A stretch of 64,000 nucleotides of DNA. It comes from Cyclobacteriaceae bacterium (GTDB lineage: Bacteria; Bacteroidota; Bacteroidia; Cytophagales; Cyclobacteriaceae). Position 1 is the stretch's first letter. Each line of letters starts with the position of its first letter. The notes under the pieces are model-generated. The model worked only from the letters and a program-made list of their open reading frames with translations, was not told where the DNA came from and ran no database searches. Below, one piece after another: positions 8,769 through 16,129 of the stretch. A program made the position numbers and the translations under genes. Location of the stretch: the NCBI GenBank assembly GCA_019638275.1, contig JAHBUC010000001.1, positions 124,001 to 188,000 on the forward strand. Direction: 5' to 3'.

Positions 8769-9341
8769 ATGAAAACAGTAGTTCCCTATTTTATTTCTTC
8801 AATCACGAAAGTATCCCTGTGGGCGGTAGTATTGGTGTTAACAGCCTGTGGTGTAAAAGAGAATGCACAAGGGCAAGGGGCAAAAGCTCCGGATGTTGAT
8901 TTACACACGGCAGTAGTCAGTGAAAACCTGGAGGCGGTAAAGCAGCACATTGCTGCCGGCAGCGATTTGAATGTAAAAGATCCGTTTGGTGGTTCGAGCC
9001 CGCTGATCAGTGCGGCTGTATTTGGTAAAACCGAAGCGGCAAAGTTATTACTGAACGCAGGTGTCGACATCAACTTTCAGAACAACGATGGTTCTACTGC
9101 GTTGCACACGGCTGCTTTCTTTTGCCGGCCGGAGATTGTGAAGCTGCTGCTGGAAAAAAATGCCGACACGACTATTCGGAATACGTATGGCGCTACTGCG
9201 TATGATAATGTAGCCGGACCGTTCAGTGAGTTGAAAGATGTGTACGGCATGATGGAGCAGTCGCTCGGCCCGATGGGGTTGAAGCTGGACTACGCGTACC
9301 TCGAAAAGACGCGCCCGGAGATAGCGGAGATGTTGAAGTAG
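8769..9341 (+). CDS. Ankyrin-repeat lipoprotein
   Basis: The 190-residue protein starts with a lipoprotein signal (hydrophobic run ending VLTAC, lipidated Cys at about residue 27). Two to three ankyrin repeats follow, recognisable from DLHTAVVSENLEAVKQHIAAG, then the GSSPLISAAVFGKTEAAKLL unit and the GSTALHTAAFFCRPEIVKLL unit. Ankyrin repeats bind protein partners; as an envelope lipoprotein it probably faces the periplasm. No enzyme motif is present. It is divergently transcribed from the AraC-type regulator and is a plausible target of it. The start fits the signal peptide and follows AAATC with no strong Shine-Dalgarno. Confidence 0.85.
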   Translation: MKTVVPYFISSITKVSLWAVVLVLTACGVKENAQGQGAKAPDVDLHTAVVSENLEAVKQHIAAGSDLNVKDPFGGSSPLISAAVFGKTEAAKLLLNAGVDINFQNNDGSTALHTAAFFCRPEIVKLLLEKNADTTIRNTYGATAYDNVAGPFSELKDVYGMMEQSLGPMGLKLDYAYLEKTRPEIAEMLK

Positions 9342-9347
9342 TCTCCT

Positions 9348-9484
9348 CGTCATTGCGAGGAATAGCGCTGGCAAGTGCGTAGGCATGACGAAGCAATCCC
9401 TCATTATATAGTATAAGCTAATTTTAAAATTCGGATTGCTTCGTCCCCCTGCCCTCATCCCTTCCTTTTGCTCCTCGCAATGAC
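9348..9484. repeat. 137-bp nested inverted repeat, REP/MITE-like
   Basis: The outer arms CGTCATTGCGAGG at 9348-9360 and its exact complement at 9472-9484 enclose a second perfect pair, GACGAAGCAATCC at 9387-9399 with its complement at 9433-9445. No ORF lies inside. It fills the gap between two plus-strand genes and looks like a small non-autonomous interspersed repeat that could fold into a long hairpin. Confidence 0.75.
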
Positions 9485-9495
9485 GGTTAAAAAAA

Positions 9496-10557
9496 ATGCA
9501 ACCAACAAAACAAACAATGAGACGTTACGACATCGACTGGCTTCGCATAATAGCCATCGGGCTACTTTTGATTTACCATGTAGCCATTGGCTTTCAACCC
9601 TGGGGAGGCATGATTGCGTTCATCACCAGCAAAGAACCCTGGGCGGCCTTGTGGACACCCATGATGGTGATCAACATCTGGCGCATACCGTTGTTGTTTT
9701 TTGTGTCGGGCATGGGCGTGTACTTTGCCATGCAAAAACGCAACTGGAAACAACTGATTGCTGAACGTGCACAACGCATTCTGCTGCCGTTCGTGTTCGG
9801 CATGTTTGCCATCGTGCCACTTCACCTGTTGATACTCCGTTATCATTTTAATTTATCGTTAACGTACACATGGGATCCCGGTCACCTGTGGTTTCTCGGA
9901 AATATTTTTGTGTACGTGCTGGTGCTTTCCCCGCTGTTGTTTTACCTGAAGCACAACGAGCACAGCAAGGTGGTGCGCACCATTCAAACCGTGTTGCGTC
10001 ATCCATTGGGGTTGTTGGTGGTAGTCGCTTTCTTTTATGCGGAAGTAGCCATACTAAAACCTTTTCCTTTTGAACTGTACGCAAGGACCTGGCACGGATT
10101 CTTTCTGGGCTTGCTGGCTTTCTTTTTCGGCTACTGTTTTGTGTTGAGCGGGGAGGCCTTCTGGCAGATGATTCAGCGATGGCGGTGGTTGTTCTTGTCG
10201 GTGGCGGTAAGCCTGTTTGTGGTTCGCGTATTTTATTTGATTATGCGCACACCTGATTATTTGATTGTCATCGAATCGTTCAGTTGGATTTTAGCCGTGC
10301 TTGCATTTGGTAGTTTGTACTTAAACAAACCGGGCAAGGCATTAACCTATTTGAGCGAAGCAGCCTACCCGGTATACATTGTGCACATGATTTTTTTGTA
10401 TCTCGGTTCGCACCTTGTGTTTCAATGGGCGATACCCGTTCAGCTACAGTTTGTACTGGTATTGGTATTTACGTTTGCCGGATGTTTTGCTTCGTTTGAA
10501 ATTATTCGCAGGGTGAAATGGATAAGGCCGTTGTTTGGGTTGAAAGCGGAAAGATAA
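9496..10557 (+). CDS. Acyltransferase 3 family membrane protein
   Basis: This multi-spanning membrane protein of 353 residues begins RRYDIDWLRIIAIGLLLIYH, the characteristic opening of acyltransferase-3 (OpgC/OafA-like) proteins, with the conserved Arg and His near the first membrane helix. About ten hydrophobic helices follow. The family transfers acyl groups, usually onto sugars or glucans at the cell envelope; the substrate here cannot be told. An alternative start at 9517 would remove seven residues. It ends just before a strong bidirectional terminator at 10585. Confidence 0.85.
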   Translation: MQPTKQTMRRYDIDWLRIIAIGLLLIYHVAIGFQPWGGMIAFITSKEPWAALWTPMMVINIWRIPLLFFVSGMGVYFAMQKRNWKQLIAERAQRILLPFVFGMFAIVPLHLLILRYHFNLSLTYTWDPGHLWFLGNIFVYVLVLSPLLFYLKHNEHSKVVRTIQTVLRHPLGLLVVVAFFYAEVAILKPFPFELYARTWHGFFLGLLAFFFGYCFVLSGEAFWQMIQRWRWLFLSVAVSLFVVRVFYLIMRTPDYLIVIESFSWILAVLAFGSLYLNKPGKALTYLSEAAYPVYIVHMIFLYLGSHLVFQWAIPVQLQFVLVLVFTFAGCFASFEIIRRVKWIRPLFGLKAER

Positions 10558-10584
10558 ACGCGCTGATGACCAAGCATAAACAAG

Positions 10585-10610
10585 AAATCCCGCGTAGGCG
10601 GGATTTCTTT
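10585..10610. terminator. Bidirectional intrinsic terminator
   Basis: A perfect 9-bp stem (AAATCCCGC, loop GTAG, GCGGGATTT) is followed by CTTT. It lies between the convergent acyltransferase and BLUF genes. The same ATCCCGC stem recurs in the terminator after tRNA-Ser. Confidence 0.8.
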
Positions 10611-10633
10611 GTCATGTTACTTACGAATAGCGA

Positions 10634-11047
10634 TCAGAAGAACTTCCGCAATAAGTTCAGTACGCGTTGTCCGCTTTCTTCCTTACCGTTTAAGATTTGA
10701 TCGAATACTTTTTTATCTTCTTCCGAAATGTCAGTCTTAAACTGAACACCATTTGAAATCTCTTTTGAGCCCATGTGCCAACTTGGGAATGATTTTTCTT
10801 TAATTGGATTATAAGAGATCATCATCGGATTGGAATGACGGTCATCTTTTTTGATTTTATCGTACAAATCCATGATCACCTTTGCCTCGCCCTCAACGAG
10901 TTGGATAAACTTGGTATCGGAATACAACAAAACCCCGGTGATGTTTAGTGGGGGATTGTTCTTTTTACAGGAATTCAGAATGTTTTCGATTTCAGCCGGT
11001 GTGCAATTGGGTTTTCGATTGCTTACGTAGACAAGTTGAGATAGCAT
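10634..11047 (-). CDS. BLUF-domain blue-light sensor
   Basis: This is a short stand-alone BLUF protein (137 residues) that should bind FAD and switch on blue light. The pattern LVYVS with Tyr7, Asn31, the segment NITGVLLYSDTKFIQLVEG with Gln49, and DDRH match the domain. Tyr7, Asn31 and Gln49 have the same spacing as the flavin-contacting Tyr, Asn and Gln of AppA (24 and 42 residues apart). There is no fused output domain, so it must signal to a partner. The nearest neighbours are an acyltransferase (convergent) and a Fic gene 162 bp upstream on the same strand. I cannot name the partner from context. Confidence 0.88.
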   Translation of the reverse strand: MLSQLVYVSNRKPNCTPAEIENILNSCKKNNPPLNITGVLLYSDTKFIQLVEGEAKVIMDLYDKIKKDDRHSNPMMISYNPIKEKSFPSWHMGSKEISNGVQFKTDISEEDKKVFDQILNGKEESGQRVLNLLRKFF

Positions 11048-11209
11048 AATGATAGTTTGAGTTAAAATTTACATCTTCAAAACAGGGTGCAGGGGATATT
11101 GTTTTCAGGAAAGCAAAATAATTCACTCAGTTCCTTGCTTTTGCTTTATGTGAAGGATTGATCGGCCGGCCTATTCTTGCTGATTCCTTTTGTATTGGAG
11201 TATGTATAC

Positions 11210-12295
11210 TTACTTCTTCAGTAAATCAAATAGACGGGTGTTGATGTAAAGCGTTTCCTTCCAAACCTGCTTTGACTTGAGAACATGAATGCTTTCTAAT
11301 TGCTTTAAGTATTTGGATGCTGTGATACGGGAGATATTCAGGCGGGAGGTTAAAATTTCTGCTTTACAGTAAGGATGCTCAAATAAAATTTCTATCAGTT
11401 CTTTATCGTAGACTTGGGGCGCTTCTTTCTTGATTTTCTCTTGTGTACTGATGAAAAGTTTTTGAATGACTTTTATCTGCTCGATAGTTTCACGAGAAGT
11501 TTTCTCTACACCTTTTAGCATATACAGAATCCAATCTTCCCATTTGTCTTTTGTACGAACTTCCTGAAGAAGACGATAATATTCTGCTTTATTTTGAATG
11601 ATGTACTCACTTAAGTACAGGATGGGACTTTCCAATAAATCATTAAGAATAATTTGCAATATGTTAATTATTCTTCCTGTTCGACCATTACCATCATAGA
11701 AAGGGTGAATGCTTTCAAATTGATAATGCTGCACAGCCATTTTAATAAGAGGTGAGATATCATCTTGTTCATTGATGTACTCGTCTAAATTCTTTAAGAG
11801 TTTTAAAATTACCTCATGGTCATCGGGAGGTGTATAGATGACTTTATTGGTGGAAGCGTTTCTCAACGCAGTGCCCGGAAGTTTTCTGATGCCGGCATTA
11901 TTTTCTTCCAGAATTTTTTGAATTGTGATGATTGCATTCGTGCTTAGAAAACCTTTTTTCTTAATGAAGTTAAAGCCAAACAATGCTGCCTCGCGATAGC
12001 GCAATACTTCTTTTGTAGCCGGGTCGGGGTCAATTCCTTTAGCAGAAAGTGCCTGATACAGTTTATCTTGTGTTGTGATTACATTTTCAATTTCAGAGCT
12101 GGCTTTTGCTTCTTTAAGAATAACGGCATTTAACAGGATAGAAGGGTTGGGCAACGTTGGAGCCAAGCCTTTTAATTCAGCCAAGGCAACCGAGGACTTC
12201 ACCAATTGACGGAGCACCTTCACGGTTTCAATTTTTTCCCGTTTTGGGGGCAGTGTAGGTAGGCTATTATACGGTTTCTCGGCAGATTCCTTCAT
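11210..12295 (-). CDS. Fic-family protein with C-terminal winged helix
   Basis: Fic enzymes transfer AMP or a related group from a nucleotide to a protein hydroxyl. The active-site motif HPFYDGNGRTGR (His197 to Arg208) is complete. An N-terminal inhibitory motif of the S-x-x-x-E-N type is present at S66-E70-N71, which places it among the self-inhibited class II proteins. The last 60 residues look like a winged helix (ILTSRLNISRITASKYLKQL), so it may bind DNA. Its own upstream region holds repeated TCATGTAAA sites including a perfect palindrome, and one copy covers the start codon, which suggests autoregulation. The protein has 361 residues and is intact. The target protein is unknown. Confidence 0.9.
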   Translation of the reverse strand: MKESAEKPYNSLPTLPPKREKIETVKVLRQLVKSSVALAELKGLAPTLPNPSILLNAVILKEAKASSEIENVITTQDKLYQALSAKGIDPDPATKEVLRYREAALFGFNFIKKKGFLSTNAIITIQKILEENNAGIRKLPGTALRNASTNKVIYTPPDDHEVILKLLKNLDEYINEQDDISPLIKMAVQHYQFESIHPFYDGNGRTGRIINILQIILNDLLESPILYLSEYIIQNKAEYYRLLQEVRTKDKWEDWILYMLKGVEKTSRETIEQIKVIQKLFISTQEKIKKEAPQVYDKELIEILFEHPYCKAEILTSRLNISRITASKYLKQLESIHVLKSKQVWKETLYINTRLFDLLKK

Positions 12296-12372
12296 GTAAA
12301 GCGTTTATACCGGGTAAGATTGTCATGTAAAGATAACGATAAATATTTTACATGATAAGGTTATCATGTAAA
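12292..12372. promoter_or_regulatory. Multi-site operator upstream of the Fic gene
   Basis: TCATGTAAA occurs at 12292-12300 (spanning the Fic start codon), 12323-12331 and 12364-12372, with one inverted copy at 12347-12355. The last two form a perfect palindrome at 12347-12372 with 12-bp arms (TTTACATGATAA) around a GG centre. Repeated palindromic sites at the start of a gene encoding its own winged helix suggest autorepression. Confidence 0.6.
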
Positions 12373-12427
12373 GAAACTATACATGATCAAAAACTGACGT
12401 GAGCCCTACTGCGCAGGATAAAAAAGA

Positions 12428-13399
12428 TCACTTCTTCAGCGTAAAGGCTTTCACCCCTTCGTTTGTAATGATTACGGGTTTAATCAAGCCGTTTTCATCA
12501 AAGTACATTTCATCCATGCACACCACACGTGCGTTGCGGTCGGTTTGGTTGAGTGGCCTGCGGTGATAAACAATAAACCACTTGTCGGTGCCGGGTGGAT
12601 GTATCACGGAATGATGCCCCGCACCGGTAGCTACTTCGGGATTTTGTTGCAAAATTTTTCCAACACGCTTAAACGGACCTAAAGGTGAATCGGCAATGGC
12701 GTACGCCACACTGTAGTCGGGGCCGGTCCAACCTCCTTCCGACCACATAAAGTAGTACCGGTTGTTGCGCTTGAACATGAATGGCCCTTCTACATAATGC
12801 TCGGGCGTGATCTCTTTAAATATAGTTCCATCGGCAAACGGGATAAAGCCAGTGAAGTCGTTATTGAGTTGTGCGATGTTGCAATGTCGCCAACCTCCGT
12901 AGATCAGGTAATAGGTTTCGCCATCATGAAACACAAACTGATCAATGGGTTGTGCACCGTTGTGAAACTTATCGACTAGTGGTTTCCCAAGATGATCTTT
13001 GAAGGGTCCTTCCGGTTTGTCGGCAACAGCCACACCAATGCCACCGTATTCGTTATCGCTTTGAATGTCGTTACCACCAAAAAAGAGGAAGTAGCGATTA
13101 CCCTTTTGAATGATGGACGGAGCCCAGAGTGCCCGCTTCACCCATTTTACGTTGGCAGTGTCAAGCACGCGGCTATGCTTGGTCCAATGAACGAGATCAG
13201 GAGAGGAGAATGCATCCATGAACACCTGTTGGTCGTAGGGTGCCGAGTAGGTGGGGTATATCCAGTAGGTGTTGTTAAAGATGATGCCTTCTGGGTCGGC
13301 ATACCAGCCGGAGAATACCGGGTTTGGGGCTTTACATTGCGGGATAGTGGAGGAAGCCAGAAAAAGAAAAGTGATTATGTATTTTGCTTTAAACATCAT
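12428..13399 (-). CDS. Glycoside hydrolase family 43 protein, exported
   Basis: This is a five-bladed beta-propeller glycosidase of the arabinanase/xylosidase type (323 residues). The start carries a hydrophobic export signal ending IPQC, possibly a lipoprotein (Cys22). The opening GWYADPEGIIFNNTYWIYPT gives the base Asp35. Asp153 in PIDQF fits the pKa-modulating acid, and Glu204 in VEGPFMF fits the general acid. The WAPSII segment is also typical of the family. It probably acts outside the inner membrane on plant or algal polysaccharide side chains; the exact sugar is not readable. It stands alone, without a SusCD pair in the window. Confidence 0.88.
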   Translation of the reverse strand: MMFKAKYIITFLFLASSTIPQCKAPNPVFSGWYADPEGIIFNNTYWIYPTYSAPYDQQVFMDAFSSPDLVHWTKHSRVLDTANVKWVKRALWAPSIIQKGNRYFLFFGGNDIQSDNEYGGIGVAVADKPEGPFKDHLGKPLVDKFHNGAQPIDQFVFHDGETYYLIYGGWRHCNIAQLNNDFTGFIPFADGTIFKEITPEHYVEGPFMFKRNNRYYFMWSEGGWTGPDYSVAYAIADSPLGPFKRVGKILQQNPEVATGAGHHSVIHPPGTDKWFIVYHRRPLNQTDRNARVVCMDEMYFDENGLIKPVIITNEGVKAFTLKK

Positions 13400-13451
13400 G
13401 GTTTGAAGTTAAGGAGAATAAGTAGAGTTAGGGGGAAATTTCCAGGTTGGT

Positions 13452-13482
13452 TTTGCGGTAAGTGTTTAAACGTATACATTTG
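13452..13482 (+). promoter_or_regulatory. Promoter for tRNA-Ser, Bacteroidota type
   Basis: TTTG at 13452-13455 and TACATTTG at 13475-13482 are separated by 19 bp, a good match to the Bacteroidota -33/-7 consensus TTTG and TAnnTTTG. The tRNA begins 24 bp downstream. Confidence 0.55.
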
Positions 13483-13506
13483 CAATCCCAAAATTAACCG
13501 AGACAC

Positions 13507-13593
13507 AGAGGAGTGGCAGAGCGGTTGAATGCATCGGTCTTGAAAACCGACAGCCCTTCACGGGGCTCGGGGGTTCGAATCCCTCCTCCTCTG
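13507..13593 (+). tRNA. tRNA-Ser (anticodon TGA)
   Basis: The 7-bp acceptor stem AGAGGAG pairs with CTCCTCT. The anticodon stem TCGGT/ACCGA holds the loop CTTGAAA with anticodon TGA at 13541-13543. A long class II variable arm follows (CAGCCCTTCACGGGGCT), then the T-loop TTCGAAT. The discriminator base is G at 13593; CCA is not encoded. It reads UCA and, by wobble, other UCN serine codons. Confidence 0.95.
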
Positions 13594-13607
13594 CGAGTAC
13601 AAAAAAA

Positions 13608-13631
13608 AATCCCGCGAAAGCGGGATTCTTT
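13608..13631. terminator. Intrinsic terminator after tRNA-Ser
   Basis: An 8-bp stem AATCCCGC, loop GAAA, GCGGGATT is followed by CTTTGTTTT on the plus strand. A run of A on the other side gives it bidirectional character for the convergent gene ending at 13661. Confidence 0.8.
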
Positions 13632-13660
13632 GTTTTATGTCAATCCGGATGCGGAGTAGG

Positions 13661-15202
13661 TTAATTTTCCTCCGTAAAATCGGGGAAGTAGCGCTTTACC
13701 TCCTTGTTGTTAAACTGAGGGGCTCCCTTTTTATAGGCATCCAACTCCAGCAGCACAATACGCTGATCATTTAGCACCAGGCGCAGTTTATCAATGTCTT
13801 TTTCAAAGTCAAGGTTCCTGCGCGAGGTCTTTGAGGCATACTTTCGGGCAAATTCATCACCCGCGCTCTGTACCCGGTTACGGATGTCCACATTGATTTT
13901 GATTTTATCCATGATGTCATCCTTCGATTTGCCAATCACTTCGGTTGCCTCCAGTGTATTTAACGTAAGTACGGTAGTGCCCCCAACGGTTGATACAATC
14001 TTCGACTGATCAGTTTCGAGTATGGTGGGCGAGAGGCCCGTTACCGCACCAAGGGATGCATTGACCATAGAGCGCTTGCGCTTTCCTTTTCTGGCGCGCT
14101 TGTAATCGTCATTCAGTTTTTTCTGATTCTCATCCAGGGTGCGAAGCAGGTCGCCAGCCGCCATCAGGTTTGACCTGTATTTTTGGTATTGCAAGCCATC
14201 TTTTTCGGCCAGGTTTTCTGCATCATTTACCGTAATGGTGATTTTTCGCTGTACGCGATTGGCTGAATTGTCCAGCGCAAAAAATGTAAGCTCTACCAGG
14301 TGTTTCTTTTTTACATCGTCAACAAAATCGTACCCCGGTTCCCAGATAAACTCATATTGCAGAGGCGTGTTTTCTTTCAGTGCCGATTGCCCTACCCGGT
14401 TATCGGAAGAAACAAAACCGGCACTGCGAACATTATCGTCTCCGTTCGGATCGGAGATATAAAGTTTCAGGTTTAAGGTTTCGTCTTCCTTAATGGAAAA
14501 ACTGCTGTCGCCCGGCACAATTAAAATTTCGGGTGGCAGATCAAGTTGTGTTTGTGCAATGCGCAGTTTGCCCACCGTTTCACCTTTCAACGGTTGATCC
14601 TGTACAACAAACTCCAGCATGATTGGGTTGTTGCGCAGCGCGTTGAATTGATTGCGCGAAGGAGACCAACTGATTAGTCCTTGCGATGAGAGCGTCATCC
14701 CTTCTGGCAGTTGCGAAAGGTTTGGCTTAAATACAATCGGATCACCATCCGGATCAAACACATATTCACTGGGAATCTGGTAACTGTTTCGGGTGGATTG
14801 TTTTACGTAAAACACCGGTAGTTCATCCACTTGTGGTGAGCGGTTGGTATGCTGCACTTTGAACACCACCGTTTGGCGAATACGATTTCCATCAGCCCAG
14901 AGGGCTTGAAAAATTACTGGAAACTCTTTTGTGAGCTCAACGCGATTAACAAGATCGAACGATGGTGTCCAGTTGAAATGCCCGGCAGAATCAAGTTGAA
15001 ATCCTAAAGGTTCGGTGTCAATAATGGAGAACGTAACCGGAGGATCATCGGGATATGCTGTTACACGGAAGCTGAAGTCTTTTCCTTCCTGCAACGTATT
15101 CCATCCGGTAAGATTCGGAAAAATAATATCGTGTCCATTCTGGCCTAACGCGCAGTAGGAAATGAGCAGGAGGGAAAGATATGTGTATCTTAGCTTCTTC
15201 AA
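13661..15202 (-). CDS. Secreted protein with cadherin-like/Ig-like repeats
   Basis: The 513-residue protein has a signal peptide (LRYTYLSLLLISYCALGQ). Several cadherin-like or putative-Ig repeats follow; segments such as EPLGFQLDSAGHFNWTPSFD and LPEGMTLSSQGLISWSPS repeat the pattern, and DPDGDP and DPNGDDN fit calcium-binding loops. The C-terminal third (about 340-513) is different: basic, helical and rich in Lys/Arg. It is probably a surface or periplasmic structural protein; no catalytic motif is visible. Its start overlaps the upstream extension of the divergent ATL frame but not the ATL start I chose. A specific function cannot be assigned. Confidence 0.75.
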   Translation of the reverse strand: MKKLRYTYLSLLLISYCALGQNGHDIIFPNLTGWNTLQEGKDFSFRVTAYPDDPPVTFSIIDTEPLGFQLDSAGHFNWTPSFDLVNRVELTKEFPVIFQALWADGNRIRQTVVFKVQHTNRSPQVDELPVFYVKQSTRNSYQIPSEYVFDPDGDPIVFKPNLSQLPEGMTLSSQGLISWSPSRNQFNALRNNPIMLEFVVQDQPLKGETVGKLRIAQTQLDLPPEILIVPGDSSFSIKEDETLNLKLYISDPNGDDNVRSAGFVSSDNRVGQSALKENTPLQYEFIWEPGYDFVDDVKKKHLVELTFFALDNSANRVQRKITITVNDAENLAEKDGLQYQKYRSNLMAAGDLLRTLDENQKKLNDDYKRARKGKRKRSMVNASLGAVTGLSPTILETDQSKIVSTVGGTTVLTLNTLEATEVIGKSKDDIMDKIKINVDIRNRVQSAGDEFARKYASKTSRRNLDFEKDIDKLRLVLNDQRIVLLELDAYKKGAPQFNNKEVKRYFPDFTEEN

Positions 15203-15249
15203 GGTTTAAATTTTGGTTTGCAAAGTTAGTAAGATCACCGGTGCATCAC

Positions 15250-15594
15250 ATGGCAGGTAAGAAAAAGACGGTAAAAGCTGAAAATTTTTTTGAAGATGTG
15301 TACGAGGTAGTAAAGCTCATTCCGAAAGGGCGTGTAACCAGTTATGGTGCCATTGCGCATTACCTGGGTACGCGCATGAGTGCGCGCATGGTGGGGTGGG
15401 CCATGCATGGCGCCCCAAAGGGAGTACCTGCGCATCGTGTTGTAAACAGTAAAGGCCTGCTTACGGGAAAGGTGCATTTCAAAACGCCAGTAACCATGCA
15501 ACGCCTTTTGGAGAAAGAGGGCATTGAGGTGATCAACGACAAAATCACACACCTTACCGATCTATTCTGGGATCCATCGAAGGAATTGCTCTGA
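15250..15594 (+). CDS. Alkyltransferase-like (ATL) DNA repair protein
   Basis: This is an MGMT-fold protein of about 114 residues. The DNA-binding and active-site region is conserved (PKGRVTSYGAIA, then GAPKGVPAHRVVNSKG), but the acceptor cysteine of the PCHRV motif is Ala61, giving PAHRV. Proteins of this kind bind O6-alkylguanine without removing the alkyl group and are known to hand lesions to nucleotide excision repair. I start at the ATG at 15250 (MAGKKKTV). The open frame extends to 15181 but that part overlaps the divergent gene and reads unlike a protein. The missing cysteine is seen directly; the role comes from family knowledge. Confidence 0.88.
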   Translation: MAGKKKTVKAENFFEDVYEVVKLIPKGRVTSYGAIAHYLGTRMSARMVGWAMHGAPKGVPAHRVVNSKGLLTGKVHFKTPVTMQRLLEKEGIEVINDKITHLTDLFWDPSKELL

Positions 15595-15732
15595 CAGAGG
15601 TCAGATTCTGGAATCAACCTTCCCAAAAGTGGAAGAAACTGAAACAGCGCCCTTCAAATTAGCCTGAAAACGCACTTTTTCGAAAAGGCATGCGGTTGGC
15701 ATATGGGTTAGTCAAACAAATGGCTCAGACCC

Positions 15733-16041
15733 ATGAAAACCCTCTTCAAGTCTCTGTTTGTACTGGTTCTTCTCACTGCCCCGGCAGTGCAGGCTGCCCC
15801 GCGCGAAGAAGCGGTAGATGTAGTGCCATCGAAGTACAAAAATCTCTTCGTCTTTAAGGCTGAAAGAAAGTTTGTGGGCGCCACAGTTGAGGTATACTAT
15901 TCGAACGGTGATCTGGTAACCACACACACGATGGAGAAACGCAAAATGATCATCGATTTCTGTGATGTAAAATTTGGTGAATACACCATCCGCATTAAAA
16001 AAGGTAATGAGGTTGAGGAGTATCGCTATGTAAAGAAATAA
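15733..16041 (+). CDS. Small secreted protein of unknown function
   Basis: This 102-residue protein has a clear signal peptide (FKSLFVLVLLTAPAVQAA, cleavage after AQA-like VQA). The mature part of about 80 residues is predicted to be mostly beta strand (KYKNLFVFKAERKFVGATVE, then GEYTIRIKKGNEVEEYRY), reminiscent of a single small beta-sandwich. It has one Cys and no enzyme motif. It is followed by two hairpins, the second a good terminator. The function is unknown. Confidence 0.7.
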   Translation: MKTLFKSLFVLVLLTAPAVQAAPREEAVDVVPSKYKNLFVFKAERKFVGATVEVYYSNGDLVTTHTMEKRKMIIDFCDVKFGEYTIRIKKGNEVEEYRYVKK

Positions 16042-16095
16042 GGCTGCATTTGCAGTAAAGGTCAACACCAACGTGGGGTTGGTTTTAATCGGGTT

Positions 16096-16129
16096 AAGGT
16101 CGCTACCAAACGGAGTGACCTTTTCCTTT
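16096..16129 (+). terminator. Intrinsic terminator after the small secreted protein
   Basis: A 9-bp stem AAGGTCGCT / AGTGACCTT (one G-T wobble) with a 9-nt loop is followed by TTCCTTTTT. A weaker 6-bp hairpin at 16067-16083 precedes it. Confidence 0.65.
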
